DNA of 6,199 nucleotides, from NCBI GenBank assembly GCA_016218275.1, contig JACREK010000156.1:1-6199 (forward strand). Direction: 5' to 3'. This DNA is from Candidatus Gottesmanbacteria bacterium (lineage in GTDB: Bacteria > Patescibacteriota > Microgenomatia > 2-02-FULL-39-11). Of the stretch, positions 1 through 5,176 are shown piece by piece. A program made the translations under genes and the position numbers. Every line of letters starts with the position of its first letter. Within the stretch, counting starts at the first letter, position 1. Under the pieces are notes generated by a model. It was not told the DNA's origin. It did not search any database and was given only the letters and a program-made list of their open reading frames with translations.

Positions 1-765
1 ACTCTCACCAAAACTCTTCGCGAGTTTGGTGTCATGAAAGGCATCATAACTTTTAAAGATCCCCGCCAACTGGCGGGGATTTCTTTTTATGATATAAATC
101 GCGATAATCTGGTTGCCAAAGTTTCCTGCCAAAAATCTGTAATATACGGGAATGGAAAAATGAAGTTGCTTCTTATCGATTGCGGATTGAAATACAGTCA
201 AATCAAACTCCTATTAAAACTTGATACTACGGTTATCCGAGTGCCTTGGAATTTCAATCCTTTTAAAGCTAGGGGTCAGACCTTTAAGGAAATTCAAGGT
301 CTGACCCCATTTGATGCCATTATTATAAGCAACGGACCCGGCGATCCCAAAAAAGCTGACAAGACTATAGATACTGTGAGGCTTGCTATCAGAAATAAAA
401 TTCCGATTTTGGGTATCTGCTTGGGTAATCAAATTTTAGCACTTTCTGCAGGGGCTGATACTTACAAACTTAAATATGGCCATAGAAGCCAGAATCAACC
501 AGTAAGAGATGAGATGACCGGTAAATGTTATATTACTACTCAAAACCACGGTTTTGCAGTTGATACTAAAACGCTTTCTTCCGGGTGGGATCCGTGGTTT
601 ACCAATCTTAATGATCAAACCAATGAGGGAGTCAGACACAGAAGGCTCCCTTTTTTTAGCACCCAATTTCATCCGGAGGGAACTCCCGGTCCCACGGATA
701 CGGAATGGGTATTTAATTATTTTATTGAAGAAGCTTCCCGCTTTTTGTCATCCCGAACAAAGTGA
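1..765 (+). CDS. carA: Carbamoyl-phosphate synthase small subunit (glutaminase), 5' partial
   Basis: The small subunit hydrolyses glutamine and passes ammonia to CarB in the cytoplasm. The frame is open from base 1 (LTKTLREFGV), which matches the end of the CarA N-terminal domain, so the ATG at 34 is internal and the true start lies upstream; 254 residues are visible. The class I glutamine amidotransferase domain runs from about residue 54 (KLLLIDCGLKYSQ) to the end. It shows SNGPGDP, the nucleophile Cys140 in GICLGNQ, QNHGFAV, and the His224/Glu226 pair in QFHPE, so it should be catalytically competent. NQP, FTNxND, NEGxxH and LPFFSxQFHPE resemble the glutaminase domain of animal CAD. Two in-frame palindromes (59-80 and 272-308) and a third that supplies the C-terminal LSSRTK and stop make this copy unusual. 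The loop before SNGPGDP is about 12 residues longer than I recall for CAD. The gene lies 74 bases upstream of carB. Confidence 0.96.
   Translation, partial: TLTKTLREFGVMKGIITFKDPRQLAGISFYDINRDNLVAKVSCQKSVIYGNGKMKLLLIDCGLKYSQIKLLLKLDTTVIRVPWNFNPFKARGQTFKEIQGLTPFDAIIISNGPGDPKKADKTIDTVRLAIRNKIPILGICLGNQILALSAGADTYKLKYGHRSQNQPVRDEMTGKCYITTQNHGFAVDTKTLSSGWDPWFTNLNDQTNEGVRHRRLPFFSTQFHPEGTPGPTDTEWVFNYFIEEASRFLSSRTK
6..31. repeat. Imperfect inverted repeat at the start of visible carA
   Basis: CACCAAA(A)CTC at 6-16 pairs with GAGTTTGGTG at 22-31. This is ten base pairs with one bulged A and a five-base loop. It lies in codons for the conserved LTKxLRExG motif, so the protein limits what the DNA could be here. 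The pairing may be chance or the remnant of a palindromic element. No T-run follows it. Confidence 0.4.
57..88 (+). terminator. Terminator-like hairpin inside the carA coding region
   Basis: ATCCCCGCC (59-67) and GGCGGGGAT (72-80) form a perfect nine-base-pair GC-rich stem with loop AACT, followed directly by TTCTTTTT (81-88). This has the full form of an intrinsic terminator on the plus strand. The carA frame reads straight through it as KDPRQLAGISFY, in a linker that varies within the family, between the LTKxLRE block and NLVAKVS. The structure is plain in the sequence. Whether it terminates transcription is unknown, because translating ribosomes would normally keep the hairpin from folding. 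It may equally be a dispersed palindrome that entered a tolerant linker. Confidence 0.45.
272..308. repeat. Perfect 13-bp palindromic element inserted in frame in carA
   Basis: GGGGTCAGACCTT (272-284) is the exact reverse complement of AAGGTCTGACCCC (296-308), with an 11-base spacer. After one mismatch (285/295), two more pairs extend the stem inwards. It covers 13 codons reading RGQTFKEIQGLTP, between VPWNFNPFK and FDAIIISNGPGDP. Related CarA and CAD sequences, as I recall them, lack about 12 residues here, which matches the element's size. From memory, GGTCTGACCCC-type palindromes recur in some uncultivated-bacterium genomes near REP-associated (IS200-like) transposases. I could not check this, and no transposase is present in the window. 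Confidence 0.8.
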
Positions 766-829
766 GGGATCTCTCACGAATGTGAGCGCCGACAAGTGGC
801 GAGATTCCTCGGCAAGCTCGGAATGACAA
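745..829. repeat. Long branched palindrome across the carA stop and the carA-carB gap
   Basis: Outer arms TTGTCATCCCGA (745-756) and TCGGAATGACAA (818-829) pair in 11 of 12 positions. After a symmetric 7x7 internal loop, GAGGGATCTC (764-773) pairs with GAGATTCCTC (801-810) through ten pairs including one G-U. The centre can form two small stems, TCAC/GTGA (774-777, 782-785) and GCC/GGC (788-790, 798-800), giving a cruciform-like or three-way-junction shape. The form GTCATnCCGA...GAGGGATCTC resembles dispersed palindromes I remember from several bacterial groups. The element encodes the last six carA residues (LSSRTK) and its TGA, and ends ten bases before the carB ATG. Confidence 0.8.
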
Positions 830-833
830 CAGT

Positions 834-837
834 AGGA
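834..837 (+). promoter_or_regulatory. AGGA, poorly spaced ribosome-binding candidate for carB
   Basis: AGGA ends only two bases before the carB ATG at 840, too close for a normal Shine-Dalgarno interaction. No better purine-rich site lies in the preceding 20 bases, which belong to the palindrome. The ATG at 840 is still the only possible start, because the frame upstream has no start codon before an in-frame TGA at 783. carB translation may have relied on coupling to carA. Confidence 0.35.
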
Positions 838-839
838 TT

Positions 840-3800
840 ATGAATAAACAAAAATATAAAAAAGTCTTACTTTTGGGATCCGGCGCCTTAAAAATAGGTG
901 AAGCCGGCGAATTTGATTATTCCGGCTCTCAAGCCGCCAAAGCCTTAAAAGAAGAAGGAGTTAAAACAGTAATAATTAATCCGAATATCGCCACAATTCA
1001 AACATCTTCTGACTTTGCTTCGCAGATATATTTTTTACCCGTAACTCCTTATTTTGTCGAGAAAATCATAGCCAAGGAGCGGCCTAGTGGAATCCTCTTG
1101 GGTTTTGGCGGGCAAACAGCGCTAAATTGCGGTTTGAGTTTAGCAAAAAAAGGAGTTTTCCAAAAATATAAAGTTAAAGTTTTAGGTACACCCGTGTCGG
1201 CAATAGAAAAGACGGAAGACAGATTATTGTTTCGGCAAAGCATTGAGAATCTGGGATTAAAAGTTCCTCATAGTGTGCTTTGCCGAAGTGTGGAAGAGTT
1301 GAAAAAAATAAAAGCGAAAATTTCCTTTCCCGTAATTGTTCGAGCCGGATTCTCTCTGGGAGGGTTGGGTTCGGGAGTGGCCCGGAATTTTTCTCAGCTG
1401 GAAAGTATTGCTCAAAAAGCCCTTTCCCTCGCTCCTCAGATTTTGATAGAAGAGTACCTTGAACATTGGAAAGAAATAGAATACGAAGTTGTCAGAGATA
1501 AATATGATAATGCCATCACAGTGTGCAATATGGAGAATCTTGATCCGATGGGCATCCATACCGGTGAATCAATAGTCGTGGCGCCTTCGCAGACTCTTAA
1601 TAATTGGGAATACCATAAACTGCGGGAGATCGCAATTAAAGTGGTTAGGTCTTTGCCGGTAGTAGGAGAATGCAATATTCAATACGCTCTCTGTCCGAAA
1701 ACAGGCGATTACAGAATTATAGAAGTCAATGCCCGGCTGTCCCGTTCCAGCGCTTTGGCTTCAAAAGCTACGGGTTATCCGCTGGCTTATATTGCGGCAA
1801 AGTTAGCGCTTGGATACGGACTTTCCCAGATATCAAATCAGGTAACTAATTCCACCTGTGCCTTTTTTGAACCGGCTCTTGATTATGTGGTAGTGAAAAT
1901 CCCCAGATGGGATTTTTTGAAATTTAAGGATGTAGGCGAAATTATAGGCAGCGAAATGCAGAGTGTCGGTGAAGTGATGGCAATAGGACGAAGTTTTCCG
2001 GAAAGCTTGCAAAAAGCGGTCAGATCTTTAAATATTGACTATGAAGGACTAATTTCTGACGAGCTGGATAAAGATAAAATTAAAAAAAACAACGGCAAAA
2101 AAGTTATATACAAAGATTTGGCGCCTACTCCGGCACGGATTTATAATCTTTCCTACAATCTGTACTTTGGACAGAGTAAAACCTTCATAAATAAACAAAC
2201 CGGAATTGATTTGTGGTTTATAGAACAAATTGAAGAAATTGTTGAGTTTTACAAAAGGATGCTGATTGAGTCGGACGCAAAAGGCAGTAGCAGTACAACT
2301 CCCAAAGAAGAAACTTTAAGAGAAGCAAAACAATTTGGTTTTTCTGACCAGCAGATTGGTGAAGTGTATGGAAAGACATGGAAAGAAATGCGCAATTTGC
2401 GAAAACATTTTTCTATCATCCCCCGGGTCTGTCAGATAGATACTTTGGCTGGCGAATTTCCGGCAAAAACAAACTATCTTTATCTTTCCTACCATAGAGT
2501 GTCATCGGATATAAAAGCGGAAGGGAAAAAACAGGTAGCTATTCTTGGCGGAGGGCCGTATCAAATCGGATCTTCAGTTGAATTCGATTGGTGTGCGGTG
2601 AATACCGTTTTAACGGCAAAAAAGATGGGATACCATCCAATTATGATTAACTGTAATCCGGAAACCGTATCTACAGACTACGATATATCCGATAAACTTT
2701 ATTTTGAAGAATTGACGCTGGAGAGAGTTTTGGATATTTCCGATTTCGAAAAATGTCCTCTAATAGTTTCGGTTGGGGGTCAAATCCCCAATACTTTGGC
2801 GGGGAAACTGGCGGCAGAAAAAATTGAGTTTTTATGCAATGCGCCTGCAGTAATCGATAAAGTGGAAGATAGGGAAAAGTTTTCCGCTCTTTTGGATAGG
2901 TTAAAAATAAAACAGCCGAAGTGGAAAAGACTCAAAGGCAAAAAAGAGGCTTTAGCTTTTGCTGCCAAAATCGGTTATCCGGTATTAGTACGTCCTTCTT
3001 ATGTCCTTTCCGGCCGGGCAATGTTTGTTGCTTATTCAGAGAAAGTTCTACAACTATATCTGGAACAACTGAAAAGTGTCGTTTCCTCGGAATACTCAAT
3101 GGTAATATCCAAATTCATAAGGGGAGCAAAGGAGGTAGACTTTGATGCTGTAGCCCAAAAAGGAAAGATAGTGGTTTGGGCAATATCTGAGCATGTTGAA
3201 CATGCGGGAGTGCATTCCGGCGACTCTACAATGGTTTTGCCGTCTTTTTCATTATCAAATGATGCCGTAGAAGAAATAAAAAATATTTCGCAAAAGATAA
3301 CCGCATCTTTATCAATAAACGGTCCGTATAATATCCAATTTCTGGTAAATGATGATGCGGACAATCCGCTTGAGGTGTTGGTCATAGAGGCAAATTTACG
3401 CGCTTCACGCAGTTTCCCTTTTGTTTCTAAAGTAATAGGCGTAAATTTTATAGAGCTGGCAACAAAAATAATGTTGGGTAAAGAAGTGAAAGAAGTTATC
3501 CGGAAACGTCCACAATATGTAGGTGTGAAAGTGCCGCATTTTTCCTTTACCAGGCTGCGTCAGGTTGATCCGGTACTGCGTGTGGAAATGGCATCAACAG
3601 GTGAGGTTGCCTGTTTTGGGGATACTCTCCAAGAAGCATATCTGAAAGCAATACTTTCAACAGGATTTTCCCTTCCGCAAAAAAGCGCTCTTTTGTCTTT
3701 GGGAGGAGATGAGGGGAAAAGAAGACTTCTTCCCGCAGCACGAAGCTTAAGCAAATTAGGATTTTCACTATTTGCCACAAGACAAACTGCGCAGTTCCTT

Positions 3801-4127
3801 AGAAAAAATCAAGTTCCTGCTAAATTTGTTTTTAAAGTTCATGAAGCTGGGAGACCCAATGTTGTTGATATGATTAAGAATAAAAAAGTAAATTTGGTGG
3901 TAAATGTAAGCGACCGGAGCGACCTAGGGATAAAGGAGTTGAATAAACAGACAACAGATGGATATTTGATCAGACGTGCCGCGGTAGATGCCAATGTCAT
4001 GCTATTTACAAAAGCTTCAATTGCCAACCTTTTTGTTTCCGCTCTTTCCAAATATACCCTAGATATGTTACAAATTAAATCGTGGGATGAATATGTGAAG
4101 AAATATCAAATATCAAAAATAACTTAA
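840..4127 (+). CDS. carB: Carbamoyl-phosphate synthase large subunit, CAD-like
   Basis: CarB makes carbamoyl phosphate from ammonia, bicarbonate and two ATP, the committed step to UMP and arginine. At 1095 residues it has both synthetase halves (E. coli about 1073). The first ATP-grasp half (about 1-400) shows GEFDYSGSQ, GGQTALNCG, RAGFSLGGLGSG (Arg168), WKEIEYEVVRD, GIHTGE (His240), NIQYAL (Gln281) and Glu295-Val-Asn-Ala-Arg299. A helical oligomerisation region follows (about 400-550). The second half (about 565-940) shows SVEFDW, NPETVSTDYD, GGQIPN, RPSYVLSGRAM (Arg718), VHSGDS and Glu850-Ala-Asn-Leu-Arg854. A C-terminal MGS-like regulatory domain (about 945-1095) keeps Lys960, Thr980, Thr983, Lys999 and Asn1022, which line up with the E. 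coli UMP/IMP pocket as I recall it, so feedback control by UMP is plausible. The catalytic blocks look closer to animal CAD than to E. coli. No frameshift or missing catalytic residue was seen. Confidence 0.98.
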   Translation: MNKQKYKKVLLLGSGALKIGEAGEFDYSGSQAAKALKEEGVKTVIINPNIATIQTSSDFASQIYFLPVTPYFVEKIIAKERPSGILLGFGGQTALNCGLSLAKKGVFQKYKVKVLGTPVSAIEKTEDRLLFRQSIENLGLKVPHSVLCRSVEELKKIKAKISFPVIVRAGFSLGGLGSGVARNFSQLESIAQKALSLAPQILIEEYLEHWKEIEYEVVRDKYDNAITVCNMENLDPMGIHTGESIVVAPSQTLNNWEYHKLREIAIKVVRSLPVVGECNIQYALCPKTGDYRIIEVNARLSRSSALASKATGYPLAYIAAKLALGYGLSQISNQVTNSTCAFFEPALDYVVVKIPRWDFLKFKDVGEIIGSEMQSVGEVMAIGRSFPESLQKAVRSLNIDYEGLISDELDKDKIKKNNGKKVIYKDLAPTPARIYNLSYNLYFGQSKTFINKQTGIDLWFIEQIEEIVEFYKRMLIESDAKGSSSTTPKEETLREAKQFGFSDQQIGEVYGKTWKEMRNLRKHFSIIPRVCQIDTLAGEFPAKTNYLYLSYHRVSSDIKAEGKKQVAILGGGPYQIGSSVEFDWCAVNTVLTAKKMGYHPIMINCNPETVSTDYDISDKLYFEELTLERVLDISDFEKCPLIVSVGGQIPNTLAGKLAAEKIEFLCNAPAVIDKVEDREKFSALLDRLKIKQPKWKRLKGKKEALAFAAKIGYPVLVRPSYVLSGRAMFVAYSEKVLQLYLEQLKSVVSSEYSMVISKFIRGAKEVDFDAVAQKGKIVVWAISEHVEHAGVHSGDSTMVLPSFSLSNDAVEEIKNISQKITASLSINGPYNIQFLVNDDADNPLEVLVIEANLRASRSFPFVSKVIGVNFIELATKIMLGKEVKEVIRKRPQYVGVKVPHFSFTRLRQVDPVLRVEMASTGEVACFGDTLQEAYLKAILSTGFSLPQKSALLSLGGDEGKRRLLPAARSLSKLGFSLFATRQTAQFLRKNQVPAKFVFKVHEAGRPNVVDMIKNKKVNLVVNVSDRSDLGIKELNKQTTDGYLIRRAAVDANVMLFTKASIANLFVSALSKYTLDMLQIKSWDEYVKKYQISKIT

Positions 4128-4170
4128 GACACCTCGGATGGTGTCCGAATGGACTCCTCCGAGGTGGAGT
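4128..4170 (+). promoter_or_regulatory. Tandem hairpins with complementary loops upstream of pyrB
   Basis: Hairpin 1 is GACACC/GGTGTC (4128-4133, 4140-4145) with loop TCGGAT. Hairpin 2 is ACTCC/GGAGT (4153-4157, 4166-4170) with loop TCCGAGGT. The loop regions are complementary, so CACCTCGGA (4130-4138) can instead pair perfectly with TCCGAGGTG (4158-4166) as nine base pairs, with GTCC/GGAC (4143-4146, 4151-4154) nested inside. The choices are two hairpins (perhaps kissing) or one long hairpin. Both folds sequester part of the pyrB ribosome-binding site. No T-run follows, so it is not an intrinsic terminator. A regulatory role is inferred; a decayed repeat is the alternative. Confidence 0.5.
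4162..4169 (+). promoter_or_regulatory. Ribosome-binding site of pyrB
   Basis: AGGTGGAG ends eight bases before the pyrB ATG at 4178, a good Shine-Dalgarno position and the strongest in the window. It lies in the right arm of the upstream hairpins. ACTCC at 4153-4157, itself anti-Shine-Dalgarno-like, can pair with GGAGT at 4166-4170. Confidence 0.7.
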
Positions 4171-4177
4171 AATCAGT

Positions 4178-5119
4178 ATGAAGAATAGTTTATTTAGAAA
4201 AGACATAGTGACAGTTGAATCTTTAACGACAGAGGATGTAGAACTTATCTTTGAGAAAACAAGGGAGATGGAAAGATTGGTCAAAGAAAAAGGAGGCGAT
4301 GACAGACTCAAAGGCAAAATCATGGCGGCTCTTTTTTATGAACCCAGCACGCGGACATTTTCCTCTTTTATAGCCGCAATGCAAAAATTAGGCGGTGGAA
4401 TAATTCCTTTAAACGGAATGAAAAATACCTCTGTTGAAAAAGGAGAATCATTTAAACATACAATACAGGTATTTTCCCGATATGCGGACTGTCTGGTAGT
4501 CAGACATCCGGAACCTGGAATGCCAGCAATGGCTGCCGGTTATGTTGATATGCCGGTAATCAATGCCGGCGATGGCATCAATGAACATCCCACTCAAGCT
4601 CTTTTTGATACTTATACTATCCATAAACATTTTGCAGGCTTGGATAATTTAAAAGTGGCATTGGTGGGCGACTTAAAAAACGGCAGAACAGTTCATTCAC
4701 TCTCTCAGGTGCTTGCCAAAATGGGCAAAAATCTTTTCTTCCATTTTGTTTCTCCGGCAGTTTTAAAAATGCCTGAGGAAATAAAAAAGATAATTAAATC
4801 GTCTGGAACAAACTTTTCAGAAACAGATAATCTGTCTTCTGTAATTTCTGAATCTGATGTGATTTATATGACTCGTGTCCAAAAAGAAAGATTTACTGAT
4901 ATTACCGAATATGAAAGATTGAAAAGTTTCTATATGTTGGAGAAAAAAATGTTAAATAATGCAAAAAAGAGAGTCATTATAATGCATCCACTGCCTATTG
5001 CCGCAGGAGAAATAAGTAATGATCTTGATACTGATTTGCGATCTGTTTATCTCAAAGAGCAATTATCTAACGGTTTATATCTGAGGATGGCACTTCTCGA
5101 TTTGATACTAAGGCGATAG
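4178..5119 (+). CDS. pyrB: Aspartate carbamoyltransferase catalytic chain
   Basis: The enzyme joins carbamoyl phosphate to L-aspartate, giving N-carbamoyl-L-aspartate, normally as a catalytic trimer in the cytoplasm. Its 313 residues are the usual length. The N-terminal carbamoyl-phosphate domain shows Ser57-Thr-Arg-Thr60 in YEPSTRTFSSF, the mobile-loop Lys88 in TSVEKGE, RHP (Arg109) and HPTQ (His137, Gln140). The aspartate domain shows VGDLKNGRTVHS (Arg170), MTRVQKERF (Arg233, Gln235) and HPLP (270-273). QKERF, INAGDG and VGDLKNGRTVHS resemble the CAD domain. The usual HPLPRVxEI is replaced by HPLPIAAGEI, losing the Arg and gaining one residue. No regulatory chain (pyrI) lies next to it, since the next gene is pyrC. 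The ATG at 4178 is supported by a well-placed AGGTGGAG, and the frame just upstream offers no other start. The gene ends in TAG. Confidence 0.98.
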   Translation: MKNSLFRKDIVTVESLTTEDVELIFEKTREMERLVKEKGGDDRLKGKIMAALFYEPSTRTFSSFIAAMQKLGGGIIPLNGMKNTSVEKGESFKHTIQVFSRYADCLVVRHPEPGMPAMAAGYVDMPVINAGDGINEHPTQALFDTYTIHKHFAGLDNLKVALVGDLKNGRTVHSLSQVLAKMGKNLFFHFVSPAVLKMPEEIKKIIKSSGTNFSETDNLSSVISESDVIYMTRVQKERFTDITEYERLKSFYMLEKKMLNNAKKRVIIMHPLPIAAGEISNDLDTDLRSVYLKEQLSNGLYLRMALLDLILRR

Positions 5120-5126
5120 TTCGCTT

Positions 5127-5154
5127 GTACACCTCGTACACCTCCGATGTGTAC
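5127..5154 (+). promoter_or_regulatory. Tandem 9-base repeat and alternative hairpin between pyrB and pyrC
   Basis: GTACACCTC occurs twice back to back (5127-5135, 5136-5144). GTGTAC (5149-5154) can pair with GTACAC of either copy (5127-5132 or 5136-5141), giving two mutually exclusive six-base-pair hairpins. The downstream one has loop CTCCGAT, and its CCGAT (5144-5148) could also pair with ATCGG at 5166-5170. The core ACACCTCCGAT nearly matches ACACCTCGGAT in the gap before pyrB. No T-run follows. The function is unknown; it may be a small dispersed repeat or a translational control element. Confidence 0.5.
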
Positions 5155-5176
5155 TAGCTAGACAGATCGGTATTTA

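Noticed and set aside
34..36. ATG at 34 as the carA start codon.
   Set aside because: The frame is open to base 1 and encodes the conserved LTKTLREFGV block, so the start lies upstream of the window.
430..440. GICLGNQ instead of GICLGHQ next to the CarA nucleophile, as a possible catalytic defect.
   Set aside because: The catalytic Cys, His and Glu are all present, and Asn at this position is, as far as I recall, common in CarA.
763..843. Possible recoding of TGA as glycine (as in Gracilibacteria), letting carA read on towards carB.
   Set aside because: Readthrough would also pass TGA 841-843 and continue out of frame into carB until a TAA near 885. All other long genes lack internal TGA, so a standard code with a stop at 763 is simpler.
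3191..3205. Perfect GCATGTT-G-AACATGC inverted repeat in carB, resembling an operator.
   Set aside because: It lies deep in coding sequence for the conserved EHVEHAG motif, so the protein sequence explains it.
4128..4177. Intrinsic terminator between carB and pyrB.
   Set aside because: Neither hairpin is followed by a T-run; the next bases are AATCAGTATG.
4718..4747. AAAATGG/CCATTTT inverted repeat in pyrB.
   Set aside because: It is a weak AT-rich stem with a long spacer in coding sequence, easily due to chance.
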